Positions 1-12,333 of a stretch of 64,000 nucleotides of DNA are shown piece after piece. Source of the stretch: Polychytrium aggregatum (taxonomy: Eukaryota; Chytridiomycota; Chytridiomycetes; Polychytriales). Below the pieces are notes generated by a model. It worked only from the letters and a program-made list of their open reading frames with translations. It was not told the DNA's origin and made no database searches. The first letter of the stretch is position 1, and each line of letters opens with the position of its first letter. The stretch lies in assembly GCF_025602895.1 (NCBI RefSeq), contig NW_026516217.1:868001-932000 (forward strand). The letters run 5' to 3'. Position numbers and translations under genes: made by a program.

Positions 1-75
1 GGGACTCATGATTGGTGCGGAGAGCGAGAGCATGCGGGACAATCTCATTGGTCCGTTGTGATGCTGGTCATCACA
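1..75 (-). repeat. Start of the 3' LTR of old Ty3 fragment X
   Basis: Read on the minus strand, a purine-rich tract just outside position 75 is followed by TGTGATGAC, closely resembling the first bases of the family-A LTR (TGTGATGATC). The LTR runs off the left edge of the window. X is therefore a relative, not a copy, of family A. Confidence 0.6.
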
Positions 76-427
76 CTATCTCCTCCTTAAACTACGGCGT
101 GTTCCATCTTGAGTTCTCCTGGGGCCAGGCTTGTCTGGGTAGCGTCGGTGGTACTCCGCGGCCACCGTTGGGGCAAAGACAATGTCGGCGGGCTCCCAAC
201 TTCGATCGGTGACCGGGTAGCCTTTCCAATTGATGAGATAGTGCAGCTTTCCGCGCACGAACTTGGAGTCTAAGATCTCTTCGACCTCCCACTCCAAGTT
301 CCCATCGATGACCACCGCAGGGGGCGGCGCTTGCACCCGACCCGGAAACGAGTTCTTCTTGTAGGGCTCAAGAAGAGACACATGGAACACCGGGTGAACC
401 TTTATGTCCTTTGGCAAGTCCAGGCGG
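76..427 (-). mobile_element. Ty3/gypsy chromovirus X, C-terminal pol fragment
   Basis: The minus strand encodes the end of a Ty3 integrase followed by a chromodomain (LINWKGYPVTDRSWEPADI) and a basic tail. The sequence HPVFHVSLLEPY is the conserved stretch before the chromodomain in chromoviruses. The fragment stops at 427, where A1 is inserted. A further short piece of the same pol resumes at 12266. X is a broken, old copy, clearly diverged from families A, B and C. Confidence 0.85.
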
Positions 428-812
428 TGTGAGGACCACGACAAGCAACGACACTGGACGACCAGGTGCTTGGCGAACAACGATAAGCTATATTACGACT
501 TATCAGATAACAACAAGAGTTGTTCGAACTGAAGATACAAAATGGGTGCAAGAAAGGAGGGGCTTTATAGCCAAGAGGGAAACCGAAGGGCGAAAGTGGG
601 CGAGAAGGGTGGAGCGACAAACGAGGGACGAGAAGGGGGTGCGAGGGAGGCGGAGCATCCAGCGAGAGGGGCGAAGCACAGCGCAGTCGGAGGCGAAGTA
701 AGAGTCATCGGCGCCAGCCAATCAGGGAATACACGCCAAGACAAACAAACATGACTCACGGTGCATCACGCGCAGCAGTCCACACGTGTTCCCAACGTGC
801 ATGATCATCACA
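428..812 (-). repeat. A1 3' LTR
   Basis: 385-bp LTR that on the minus strand begins TGTGATGATC and ends CCTCACA. A purine tract lies just inside the element at 813-830. It carries an antisense TATAAAG motif in the same place as the other family-A LTRs and is the most diverged of the four. Confidence 0.93.
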
Positions 813-3472
813 TCATCCCCTCCCCAAACTACGGCCACTCCTACGAACAATAAGTCCAGGCTTGTCGGGGTACCGGCGGTGGAAGTCGGCTATCTTGTCG
901 GGAGCGTTAACGTAGTTGGCGGGCTCCCAGCTGCGATGATCAGTCGAGTAGCCCTTCCAATCAACGAAATAGCTCAACTTACCGCGGACCAGCTTGGAGT
1001 CGAGGATCTCCTGAACTTCATACTCCAAGTGGTCGTCGACGCGGACTGGCGGAGGAGGGTCTTGGATGCGGCCGGGGAGGGTGTTCGACTTGTGGGGCTC
1101 GAGGAGGGAGACATGGAACACCGGATGGATCTTGAGATCCTTGGGAAGGTCGAGGCGGAAGGCGAGGGAACCGATGGCTTCGACGATCTTGTAGGGTCCG
1201 ATGCGCTGGTAGTCCAACTTCTTGCTTGGACGGGTGGTCTTGATGTTGCGTGTTAGGACCCAGACTTGATCGCCAGGAGCGAACTTGGGAGCGTCGGACT
1301 TGTGGGCATCCGCAAAGCGCTTGTAGTCCGCCTTGGCCTTCTCGAGGTTCTCCTTCAGCAACGCCAAGTTGTGCTGAAGGTGTTCGACTCGGTCGGTCGC
1401 GGAGGGGACATCGAGACTGGAAGGAAGGACCGGAGACTCGAATCGAGGGTTGAAGCCGTAAGTCGCCAGGAACGGGGAGGCCTTGGTCGAGGTGTGCTCG
1501 AGGTTGTTGTATGAGAACTCGGCGAGCGGGAGCAGCATCGCCCAGTCATCCTGCTGGTACGAGGTGTAGCAGCGGAGATGCTGGTTGATGACTTGGTTGA
1601 CCCGCTCAGTCTGTCCATCGGTTTGGGGATGGAACGCCGTGGACAGACTGGTCTTGATGCCGAGTTCCGAGCACAGGGCCTGCCAGAACCGCGAGGTGAA
1701 CTGGCTTCCTCGGTCCGAGACGATGTTGTCCGGGAGACCGTGGAGGCGGAAGATGTTGTCGAGGAACAGCGACGCTGTTTCCTCGGCACTTGGGAGGGAC
1801 CGACAGGGAAGGAAGTGGGCCATCTTGGTCAGGCTATCGACGACGACAAAGATGCAAGTCTTGCCGTTGGACTCGGGGAGGTCGGTGATAAAGTCCATCG
1901 TCACCAGAGACCAGGGTCGCGATGCCGTCGGGAGGGGCTGCAAGTATCCAAACGGCTTATGTCGAGGGACTTTCGAGCGTGCACAAGTGTCGCACGTCGA
2001 GACATAAGCCTGGACATCCTTGCGGATCGAGGGCCACCAGAACTGCCTCGAGATCAGTGCTCGGGTCCGCCGAATGCCAGGATGTCCAACAGCGACAGGG
2101 TCGTGGCATGACTTGAGGACGGGGACTCGACACGACTCTGGCACAACGATCTTGTCCATGAAGGTGAGGAGATCATCCTTCAGGACATACTTGGGATCGT
2201 TGCGGAGCTGGTCCAGGGACGGGTCCTTTGGTTGCTCCTCGGCAATGAGCTTGAGCAAGTCCACAGGGCGAGTGGAACTTGCATCCGAGGAGCGACGGAC
2301 GGCACAGGCGAACGCCGAAGGTGGCAGCAACGGGGGAGGCTCCTTGGACACAGGTGCGGACGGAGGGACGTAGTCCGGGCGGCGGGAGAGAGCGTCGGCC
2401 TTGCCGTTCTTTGGACCGGGGAGGTATTGAATCCGGAGGTCGAACCGAGACAGGAACTGCGACCACCGGGCGTGTCGCTGGTTGAGGATGCGGGCCGACG
2501 CCAGGTATTCCAAGTTCTTGTGGTCGGTAAGGACTTGGACTGGGTGTTGGGCGCCTTCGAGGTAGTGTCGCCAGACCTCGAATGCCTCCTTGATGGCCAA
2601 GAGCTCCTTCTCATAGATGCTGTAGTTGCGTTCAGCATCCATGAGCGTGCGGGAGTGAAAGGAGCACGGGTGCAGGTGGCCATCGGAGCCGCGCTGGGAC
2701 AGGACGCATCCGATCGCAAAGTCTGAGGCATCAGACTCCACGACAAAGGGCTTGGATGGGTCGGGGTGCGCAAGGACGGGCTCGGAGACGAAGGCTTCCT
2801 TGAGGGACTGGAAAGCCTTGTGGGCGTCGGGGGACCAGCGGAAGACCTGGGACTTCTTGAACAGGAGCGTGAGCGGACCGGCGATCTTGGCATATCCGTC
2901 AATGAAGCGACGGTAAAAGTTCGAGAACCCAATGAAGGAGCGAAGGTCGGAGACATTGCGGGGGACGGGCCAGTCGACAATGGCGGAGAGCTTTGCTCGT
3001 TCCATCTCGATACCCTTGGGCGAGATGACGTAGCCGAGGAACGAGACCTTGTCCTTGGAGAACTCGCACTTCTCCAGCTTGCAGTACAACTTTGCAGCCT
3101 GGAGCTTGGCCAGGACCTGCTTGACGTGATTTGCATGCTGAGTGGGGTCAGCGCTGTAAATCAAGATGTCGTCAAGGTAGGCAATCGCAAAGTTGTCCAG
3201 CTCCTCACGAAGGACATCGTTGATGAAGTGCTGGAAGGTGGCCGGAGCATTGGTGAGTCCAAAGGGCATCACCAAGTACTCGAACTGGCCGTAACGAGTG
3301 CGGAAGGCCGTCTTCCACTCGTCGCCTGCGCGGATACGCAGCAGGTTGTAGGCCCCGCGGAGGTCCAGCTTCGTGAACACCTTCGCGTCCCGGACTCGGT
3401 CCAGCATCTCGTTGATCAACGGTAAGGGATAACGATTCTTGACCGTGATCGTGTTCAATGCGCGATAGTCCA
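813..3472 (-). mobile_element. A1 pol, portion 3' of A2
   Basis: Minus-strand open frame encoding reverse transcriptase (YLDDILIYS), RNase H, the HHCC zinc finger, the integrase core (MDFITDLP, DRGSQFTSRFW, TDGQTERVNQ) and a C-terminal chromodomain (YFVDWKGYSTDHRSWEP). It is nearly identical to the same part of A2 pol. The frame is interrupted at 3477 by the A2 insertion and continues on the far side at 9400. Confidence 0.93.
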
Positions 3473-3477
3473 CGCAG

Positions 3478-3862
3478 TGTGATGATCATGCACGTTGGGA
3501 ACACGTGTGGACTGCTGCGCGTGATGCACCGTGAGTCATGTTTGTTTGTCTTGGCGTGTATTCCCTGATTGGCTGGCGCCGATGACTCTTACTTCGCCTC
3601 CGACTGCGCTGTGCTTCGCCCCTCTCTCTAGCAGCTCCGCCTCCCTCGCACCCCCATCTCGTCCCTCGTTTGTCGCTCCACCCCTCTCGCCCACTTTCGC
3701 CCTTCGGTTTCCCTCTTGGCTATAAAGCCCCTCCTTTCTTGCACCCATTTTGTATCTGCAGTTCGAACAACACTTGTTGTTATCTGATAAGTCGTAATAT
3801 AGCTTATCGTTGTTCGCCAAGCACCTGGTCGTCCAGTGTCGTTGCTTGTCGTGGTCCTCACA
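3478..3862 (+). repeat. A2 5' LTR
   Basis: Begins TGTGATGATC and ends CCTCACA. A TATA box (TATAAAG) lies at 3721-3727, consistent with a U3 promoter. Family length is 385 bp. Confidence 0.95.
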
Positions 3863-3982
3863 TATTGTTCGAACTCCCTCTCTCTGTCTGACCACCTGCT
3901 TGGCTGAGGCTTCGTTGCTGCCCTCATCCTTCTATTCTCTGTTGTCTTCCCTGCATCCTCGCTCCCCACTTTCAAAGCCCAC

Positions 3983-4966
3983 ATGGACCAACTCCAGGCC
4001 CAAATCGTTGCCCTCCAGGAGGAACTGGTTCTCCTCCGGACCACACATTCTTCCGCCGCCCCACAGCTCCCGCACATGCCGACCCCGGACAAGTTCGACG
4101 GCACCAGGTCAAAGTTCCGCCCCTTCGTCAACCAGTGCCGCCTGCTCATGATGCTCCAGGCATCCAGGTTCCCGTCCGAGCAAGTCAAGGTGGGTTACGT
4201 CTTGAGTTTGCTCACTGGTCCGGCCCTCCAGTGGGCGACTCCCTTGATCGAGTCGAACGATCAAATCCTGCACTCGTTCGACTCGTTCATGGAACGCTTT
4301 CGCCAAGCGTTTGACGATCCCGACCGCACCCACACTGCCGAGCTGCTCCTGTCCTCCATGGCACAGGGCAACCGCTCGTGCATGGATTATGCCTCAGAGT
4401 TCCTCCGCGTTGCCGCCGACCTTCCCTGGAACGACGAAGCCAAGATCTCCGCCTTCCGCCGTGGCCTGTCGAGGGAGATCAAGCAGCGCCTCTCCTTCAT
4501 CGACCCTCTCCCTCTCCGCTTGGTCCCGTTCGTCGAGCGTTGCCTCAAGATCGATGCACGCATCATCGAGCTCAACAACGAGCTCCGAAACACTGGCCCT
4601 GTTTCCTTCGGCACCCAGGCCTTCAACTCCCGCACCCCGTCCTTCCAGCCGCCCGCCCAGGAGCCTCCGGTTCTCTACTCCGAGCCGATGCAGATCGACG
4701 CCGCCGTCGTCAGCCGCCTGACCCCCGAGGAGAAGAACCGCCGCTTCCAGGAGCGCCTCTGCTTCCGCTGTGGCAAGCCCGGCCACGTCGCCAAGTCCTG
4801 CCCCCTCAAGTCCGGCTCCCGTGCTCCCGCCTCTGGTTCCCGCTTCCCCGGCTCCCGTCCTCAGGCTCCCGGCTCCCGTCCCCGTTCGAAGGTTGTCCGA
4901 ACCATCGTCTACGATGATGGTGAGGAGGAACACTTCGAGTCGGGAAACGACCAGGCCCAGATCTAA
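3983..4966 (+). mobile_element. A2 gag
   Basis: 327-residue Gag starting MDQLQAQIVALQEEL. It has a retrotransposon-gag capsid domain in the middle (DKFDGTRSKFRPFV through the helix-rich region ending near MQIDA), then one CCHC zinc knuckle (CFRCGKPGHVAKSC), then an Arg/Ser/Pro-rich tail. It would form the virus-like particle and bind element RNA. It ends shortly before pol, which lies in the -1 frame relative to gag, in line with the Ty3 group. Confidence 0.95.
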
Positions 4967-5049
4967 GTGGAGGCTTAGATCTGGAGCCGTCTCCCCTTCC
5001 TCCAGAAGCAAGCGTCGATGGTAAGGAGCATGAGGTAAGTGTCGAACGC

Positions 5050-8000
5050 ATGGCTATGTGTGGAATGATCAATGTAGTCGGTGGTGGATCGCACTCTGTC
5101 AAACCCGCCTCTTCTAAGGGCACATCTGGCTCCCAGATGTCTTTGACAGAGCTCCCGATCTCCACACCACCTGCGAACTTGGTCATCTGCTCGAACCATG
5201 CTGCCGACACTGATCTCTGCTCCGAGCCTTCTTCGTGCGTCTCGTCGAATTCTTCGTCTTCTCCCGTTTTCTCCGCTTCTCTTGTTCTCCCTTCTGGTCG
5301 CTCCCTCTCTTGCCAACTTCTCGTCGATTCTGGTGCCTCCGGCAACTTCATCGACGAGAGCTTTGTTGACCGCTTCTCGGTCCCCCTCGTTTCCAAATCC
5401 ACTCCCCTCCCTGTCCAAGGTGTCGATGGCCAGCCACTTTCTTCCGGCCCCATCACTTTTGAGACGGAACCCCTCAAGATTGTTCTTGGGGACTACACTC
5501 AACACCTTTCCTTTGATGTCATTAAGTCTCCCCACCAACCTGTTATCCTTGGCTATCCCTGGCTGCAGTCCATCGAACCTAGGTTCCACTGGGCTCGTGG
5601 ACTCCTTTGCCTTCCCCGTCCTGCAAACCACATCCTCAAGGTTGTGGATGCCTCTTCCCTCCCTTCCGTTTCTTCCGTTTCTCCTTCTCCCCTTCCTCTT
5701 GTTGGCGACACACCCAATGTTTTCCCTCGTGCCTCTACCGACACCACTGTGGTGCTCGCTTCTTCGCCTCGCACCGTTTGTACTCGCGAAGATGATCAGA
5801 ATAAAGTGATCGCTCAACGTTATTCTGATTGTGTTCCGAGTGAGGTGCCCTGTTCCTGTGCTGCTCGTCCTGGTCCCTCCGGTCTCGTCTCCGTCCGTCC
5901 TGGTCTCCCCGGTCCCGTTGCTCCCAGCCCCGCTCCTGTCCGTGTCCAAGCGATCAGGTACAAGTCGTTGGAGCAGTCCGTCCTCGACACACAGTCTAGC
6001 CCCGACCCCCTGACTGTGTTCCAAGTCCTCGTCCTTCCTGCCACCGATCCGGATCCGACGCCCCTCTCGACGTCGATCCCCGAGGAGTACAAGTCGTTTG
6101 GCTCAGTCTTCTCGAAGCAGGAAGCCGATTCGTTGCCCCCGCACCGGACGTACGACTGCCCGATCGACCTGGAGCCCGGCAAGACCCCCAAGTTCGGACC
6201 GCTCTACTCCCTGTCAGAGCCCGAACTCAAGGCCCTTCGTGAATACCTCGACGACAACCTCGTCAAAGGGTTCATCCGTCCTTCGTCCTCTCCCGCCGGT
6301 TCTCCGATCCTTTTCGTCAAGAAGAAGGACGGCTCTCTGCGTCTCTGCGTGGACTATCGCGCATTGAACACGATCACGGTCAAGAATCGTTACCCCTTAC
6401 CGTTGATCAATGAGATGCTGGACCGAGTCCGGGACGCGAAGGTGTTCACGAAGCTGGACCTCCGCGGGGCCTACAACCTGCTGCGTATCCGCGCAGGCGA
6501 CGAGTGGAAGACGGCCTTTCGCACTCGTTACGGCCAGTTCGAGTACTTGGTGATGCCCTTTGGACTCACCAATGCTCCGGCCACCTTCCAGCACTTCATC
6601 AACGATGTCCTTCGTGATGAACTGGACAACTTTGCGATTGCCTACCTTGACGACATTTTGATTTACAGCGCTGACCCCACTCAGCATGCAAATCACGTCA
6701 AGCAGGTCCTGGCCAAGCTCCAGGCTGCAAAGTTGTACTGCAAGCTGGAGAAGTGCGAGTTCTCCAAGGACAAGGTCTCATTCCTCGGCTACGTCATCTC
6801 GCCCAAGGGTATCGAGATGGAACGAGCAAAGCTCTCCGCCATTGTCGACTGGCCCGTCCCCCGCAATGTCTCCGACCTTCGCTCCTTCATTGGGTTCTCG
6901 AACTTTTACCGTCGCTTCATTGACGGATATGCCAAGATCGCCGGTCCGCTCACGCTCCTGTTCAAGAAGTCCCAGGTCTTCCGCTGGTCCCCCGACGCCC
7001 ACAAGGCTTTCCAGTCCCTCAAGGAAGCCTTCGTCTCCGAGCCCGTCCTTGCGCACCCCGACCCATCCAAGCCCTTTGTCGTGGAGTCTGATGCCTCAGA
7101 CTTTGCGATCGGATGCGTCCTGTCCCAGCGCGGCTCCGATGGCCACCTGCACCCGTGCTCCTTCCACTCCCGCACGCTCATGGATGCTGAACGCAACTAC
7201 AGCATCTATGAGAAGGAGCTCTTGGCCATCAAGGAGGCTTTCGAGGTCTGGCGACACTACCTCGAAGGTGCCCAACACCCAGTCCAAGTCCTTACCGACC
7301 ACAAGAACTTGGAATACCTGGCGTCGGCCCGCATCCTCAACCAGCGACACGCCCGGTGGTCGCAGTTCCTGTCTCGGTTCGACCTCCGGATCCAGTACCT
7401 CCCCGGTCCAAAGAACGGCAAGGCCGACGCTCTCTCCCGCCGCCCGGACTACGTCCCTCCGTCCGCACCTGTGTCCAAGGAGCCTCCCCCGTTGCTGCCA
7501 CCTTCGTCGTTCGCCTGTGCCGTCCGTCGCTCCTCGGATGCAAGTTCCACTCGCCCTGTGGACTTGCTCAAGCTCATTGCCGAGGAGCAACCCAAGGACC
7601 CGTCCCTGGACCAGCTCCGCAACGATCCCAAGTATGTCCTGAAGGATGGTCTCCTCACCTTCATGGACAAGATCGTTGTGCCCGAGTCGTGTCGAGTCCC
7701 CGTCCTCAAGTCATGCCACGATCCTGTCGCTGTTGGACATCCTGGCATTCGGCGGACTCGGGCACTGATCTCGAGGCAGTTCTGGTGGCCCTCAATCCGC
7801 AAGGATGTCCAGGCTTATGTCTCGACGTGCGACACTTGTGCACGCTCGAAAGTCCCTCGACATAAGCCGTTTGGATACTTGCAGCCCCTCCCGACGGCAT
7901 CGCGACCCTGGTCTCTGGTGACGATGGACTTTATCACCGACCTCCCCGAGTCCAACGGCAAGACTTGCATCTTTGTCGTCGTCGATAGCCTGACCAAGAT

Positions 8001-9009
8001 GGCCCACTTCCTTCCCTGTCGGTCCCTCCCAAGTGCCGAGGAAACAGCGTCGCTGTTCCTCGACAACATCTTCCGTCTCCACGGTCTCCCGGACAACATC
8101 GTCTCGGACCGAGGAAGCCAGTTCACCTCGCGGTTCTGGCAGGCCCTGTGCTCAGAACTCGGCATCAAGACCAGTCTGTCCACGGCGTTCCACCCCCAAA
8201 CCGATGGACAGACTGAGCGGGTCAACCAAGTCATCAACCAGCATCTCCGCTGCTACACCTCGTACCAGCAGGATGACTGGGCGATGCTGCTCCCGCTCGC
8301 CGAGTTCTCATACAACAACCTCGAGCACACCTCGACCAAGGCCTCCCCGTTCCTGGCGACTTACGGCTTCAACCCTCGATTCGAGTCTCCGGTCCTTCCT
8401 TCCAGCCTCGATGTCCCCTCCGCGACCGACCGAGTCGAACACCTTCAGCACAACTTGGCGTTGCTGAAGGAGAACCTCGAGAAGGCCAAGGCGGACTACA
8501 AGCGCTTTGCGGATGCCCACAAGTCCGACGCTCCCAAGTTCGCTCCTGGCGATCAAGTCTGGGTCCTAACACGCAACATCAAGACCACCCGTCCAAGCAA
8601 GAAGTTGGACTACCAGCGCATCGGACCCTACAAGATCGTCGAAGCCATCGGTTCCCTCGCCTTCCGCCTCGACCTTCCCAAGGATCTCAAGATCCATCCG
8701 GTGTTCCATGTCTCCCTCCTTGAGCCCCACAAGTCGAACACCCTCCCCGGCCGCATCCAAGACCCTCCTCCGCCAGTCCGCGTCGACGACCACTTGGAGT
8801 ATGAAGTCCAGGAGATCCTCGACTCCAAGCTGGTCCGCGGTAAGTTGAGCTATTTCGTTGATTGGAAGGGCTACTCGACTGATCATCGCAGCTGGGAGCC
8901 CGCCAACTACGTTAACGCTCCCGACAAGATAGCCGACTTCCACCGCCGGTACCCCGACAAGCCTGGACTTATTGTTCGCAGGAGTGGCCGTAGTTTGGGG
9001 AGGGGATGA
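5050..9009 (+). mobile_element. A2 pol (protease-RT-RNase H-integrase-chromodomain)
   Basis: 1319-residue polyprotein. In order it has an aspartic protease (LLVDSGASGNF, near residue 95), reverse transcriptase (YLDDILIYS, near 531), RNase H (SDASDFAIG, near 680), an HHCC zinc finger (near 895-935), the integrase D,D,E core (about 959-1056) and a chromodomain (about 1250-1303). The chromodomain places it with the chromoviruses, whose integration is known to be steered to methylated-histone chromatin. A purine tract lies between the stop and the 3' LTR. Confidence 0.96.
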
Positions 9010-9394
9010 TGTGATGATCATGCACGTTGGGAACACGTGTGGACTGCTGCGCGTGATGCACCGTGAGTCATGTTTGTTTGTCTTGGCGTGTATTCCCTGA
9101 TTGGCTGGCGCCGATGACTCTTACTTCGCCTCCGACTGCGCTGTGCTTCGCCCCTCTCTCTAGCAGCTCCGCCTCCCTCGCACCCCCATCTCGTCCCTCG
9201 TTTGTCGCTCCACCCCTCTCGCCCACTTTCGCCCTTCGGTTTCCCTCTTGGCTATAAAGCCCCTCCTTTCTTGCACCCATTTTGTATCTGCAGTTCGAAC
9301 AACACTTGTTGTTATCTGATAAGTCGTAATATAGCTTATCGTTGTTCGCCAAGCACCTGGTCGTCCAGTGTCGTTGCTTGTCGTGGTCCTCACA
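9010..9394 (+). repeat. A2 3' LTR
   Basis: 385-bp copy of the 5' LTR at 3478-3862, identical by eye, preceded by the polypurine tract GGGGAGGGGATGA. Confidence 0.95.
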
Positions 9395-9399
9395 CGCAG

Positions 9400-10694
9400 A
9401 GACGCAGAGAGCCGTCCTTCTTCTTGACGAAGAGGATCGGGGAACCGGCGGGAGAGGACGAAGGACGGATGAACCCTTTGACGAGGTTGTCGTCGAGGTA
9501 TTCACGAAGGGCCTTGAGTTCGGGCTCTGACAGGGAGTAGAGTGGTCCGAACTTGGGGGTCTTGCCGGGCTCCAGGTCGATCGGGCAGTCGTACGTCCGG
9601 TGCGGGGGCAACGAGTCGGCTTCCTGCTTCGAGAAGACTGAGCCAAACGACTTGTACTCCTCGGGGATCGACGTCGAGAGGGGCGTCGGATCCGGATCGG
9701 TGGCAGGAAGGACGAGGACTTGGAACACAGTCAGGGGGTCGGGGCTAGACTGTGTGTCGAGGACGGACTGCTCCAACGACTTGTACCTGATCGCTTGGAC
9801 ACGGACAGGAGCGGGGCTGGGAGCAACGGGACCGGGGAGACCAGGACGGACGGAGACGAGACCGGAGGGACCAGGACGAGCAGCACAGGAACAGGGCACC
9901 TCACTCGGAACACAATCAGAATAACGTTGAGCGATCACTTTATTCTGATCATCTTCGCGAGTACAAACGGTGCGAGGCGAAGAAGCGAGCACCACAGTGG
10001 TGTCGGTAGAGGCACGAGGGAAAACATTGGGTGTGTCGCCAACAAGAGGAAGGGGAGAAGGAGAAACGGAAGAAACGGAAGGGAGGGAAGAGGCATCCAC
10101 AACCTTGAGGATGTGGCTTGCAGGACGGGGAAGGCAAAGGAGTCCACGAGCCCAGTGAAGCCTGGGTTCGATGGACTGCAGCCAGGGATAGCCAAGGATA
10201 ACGGGTTGGTGGGGAGACTTAATGACATCAAAGGAAAGGTGTTGAGTGTAGTCCCCAAGAACAATCTTGAGGGGTTCCGTCTCAAAAGTGATGGGGCCGG
10301 AAGAAAGTGGCTGGCCATCGACACCTTGGACAGGGAGAGGAGTGGATTTGGAAACGAGGGGGACCGAGAAGCGGTCAACAAAGCTCTCGTCGATGAAGTT
10401 CCCGGAGGCACCAGAATCGACGAGAAGTTGGCAAGAGAGGGAGCGACCAGAAGGGAGAACAAGAGAAGCGGAGAAAACGGGAGAAGACGAAGAAATCGAA
10501 GAAACGCACGAAGAAGGCTCGGAGCAGAGATCAGTGTCGGCAGCATGGTTCGAGCAGATGACCAAGTTCGCAGGTGGTGTGGAGATCGGGAGCTCTGTCA
10601 AAGACATCTGGGAGCCAGATGTGCCCTTAGAAGAGGCGGTATTGACAGAGTGCGATCCACCACCGACTACATTGATCATTCCACACATAGCCAT
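9400..10694 (-). mobile_element. A1 pol, portion 5' of A2 (protease and start of RT)
   Basis: Minus-strand open frame beginning MAMCGMINVVGGGSHS and containing the aspartic protease (LLVDSGASGNF) and the N-terminal part of RT (VKKKDGSLRLCV). It is nearly identical to the corresponding part of A2 pol. It is cut by the A2 insertion and its continuation lies at 813-3472. Confidence 0.93.
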
Positions 10695-10777
10695 GCGTTC
10701 GACACTTACCTCATGCTCCTTACCATCGACGCTTGCTTCTGGAGGAAGGGGGGACGGCTCCAGATCTAAGCCTCCAC

Positions 10778-11761
10778 TTAGATCTGGGCCTGGTCGTTTC
10801 CCGACTCGAAGTGTTCCTCCTCACCATCATCGTAGACGATGGTTCGGACAACCTTCGAACGGGGACGGGAGCCGGGAGCCTGAGGACGGGAGCCAGGGAA
10901 GCGGGAACCAGAGGCGGGAGCACGGGAGCCGGACTTGAGGGGGCAGGACTTGGCGACGTGGCCGGGCTTGCCACAACGGAAGCAGAGGCGCTCCTGGAAG
11001 CGGCGATTCTTCTCCTCGGGGGTCAGGCGGCTGACGACGGCGGCGTCGATCTGCATCGGCTCGGAGTAGAGGACCGGAGGCTCCTGGGCGGGCGGCTGGA
11101 AGGACGGGGTGCGGGAGTGGAAGGCCTGGGTGCCGAAGGAAACAGGGCCGGTGTTTCGGAGCTCGTTGTTGAGCTCGATGATGCGTGCGTCGATCTTGAG
11201 GCAACGCTCGACGAACGGGACCAAGCGGAGAGGGAGAGGGTCGATGAAGGAGAGACGCTGCTTGATCTCCCTCGACAGGCCACGGCGGAAGGCGGATATC
11301 TTGGCTTCGTCGTTCCAGGGAAGGTCGGCGGCAACGCGGAGGAACTCGGAAGCGTAGTCCATGCACGATCGGTTGCCCTGTGCCATGGAGGAAAGGAGCA
11401 GCTCGGCAGTATGGGTGCGGTCGGGATCGTCAAACGCTTGGCGAAAGCGTTCCATGAACGAGTCGAACGAGTGCAGGATTTGATCGTTCGACTCGATCAA
11501 GGGAGTCGCCCACTGGAGGGCCGGACCAGTGAGCAAACTCAAGACGTAACCCACCTTGACTTGCTCGGACGGGAACCTGGATGCCTGAAGCATCATGAGC
11601 AGGCGGCACTGGTTGACGAAGGGGCGGAACTTTGACCTGGTGCCGTCGAACTTGTCCGGGGTCGGCATGTGGGGGAGCTGCGGGGCGGCGGAAGAGTGTG
11701 TGGTCCGGAGGAGGACCAGTTCCTCCTGGAGGGCAACGATTTGGGCCTGGAGTTGGTCCAT
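10778..11761 (-). mobile_element. A1 gag
   Basis: 327-residue Gag almost identical to that of A2, with the CCHC knuckle CFRCGKPGHVAKSC. It lies between the 5' LTR (11881-12265) and pol on the minus strand. The leader region between LTR and gag differs from A2 by a short block. Confidence 0.94.
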
Positions 11762-11880
11762 GTGGGATATGGGGGCGGGGGGGAGAGTGCAGAGAAGACA
11801 ACAGAGAATAGAAGGATGAGGGCAGCAACGAAGCCTCAGCCAAGCAGGTGGTCAGACAGAGAGAGGGAGTTCGAACAATA

Positions 11881-12265
11881 TGTGAGGACCACGACAAGCA
11901 ACGACACTGGACGACCAGGTGCTTGGCGAACAACGATAAGCTATATTACGACTTATCAGATAACAACAAGTGTTGTTCGAACTGCAGATATAAAATGGGT
12001 GCAAGAAAGGAGGGGCTTTATAGCCAAGAGGGAAACCGAAGGGCGAAAGTGGGCGAGAGGGGTGGAGCGACAAACGAGGGACGAGATGGGGGTGCGAGGG
12101 AGGCGGAGCTGCTAGAGAGAGGGGCGAAGCACAGCGCAGTCGGAGGCGAAGTAAGAGTCATCGGCGCCAGCCAATCAGGGAATACACGCCAAGACAAACA
12201 AACATGACTCACGGTGCATCACGCGCAGCAGTCCACACGTGTTCCCAACGTGCATGATCATCACA
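11881..12265 (-). repeat. A1 5' LTR
   Basis: 385-bp LTR in minus orientation, closer to the A2 LTRs than to its own partner at 428-812. It is followed by target duplication GGCGG at 12266-12270. Confidence 0.94.
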
Positions 12266-12333
12266 GGCGGAAAGCCAATGTCCCGACGGCCTCGAGGATG
12301 GTGAATGGTCCAATCCTCTGGTAATCCAGCTTC
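12266..12333 (-). mobile_element. Short continuation of fragment X pol
   Basis: Minus-strand coding for KLDYQRIGPF and what follows, the integrase C-terminal stretch that immediately precedes the part of X at 76-427. It ends abruptly at the lone family-B LTR at 12334. Only this stub of the upstream side of X remains. Confidence 0.75.

Larger units (their letters stand above)
3478..9394 (+). mobile_element. Ty3/gypsy chromovirus A2 (plus), nested in A1
   Basis: Complete-looking 5917-bp element with 385-bp LTRs at 3478-3862 and 9010-9394 and target duplication CGCAG at 3473-3477 and 9395-9399. It is in the opposite orientation to the A1 copy it entered. Gag and pol are both open over their full expected length and the LTRs look identical, so it appears whole and young. 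Confidence 0.96.
428..12265 (-). mobile_element. Ty3/gypsy chromovirus A1 (minus), carrying A2 inside
   Basis: The element is bounded by 385-bp LTRs at 428-812 and 11881-12265, with the 5-bp target duplication GGCGG at 423-427 and 12266-12270. Its order on the minus strand is LTR, gag, pol, LTR. Removing the nested A2 and its target duplication leaves about 5.9 kb, the same length as A2. The two A1 LTRs differ at roughly nine positions by eye, so A1 is older than A2. It is interrupted by one element insertion in the reverse-transcriptase region. Confidence 0.95.

Noticed and set aside
4394-5011. Long antisense frames opposite gag and pol of families A-D
   Set aside because: They mirror the coding frame of GC-rich element genes, recur in every copy and show no domain of their own.
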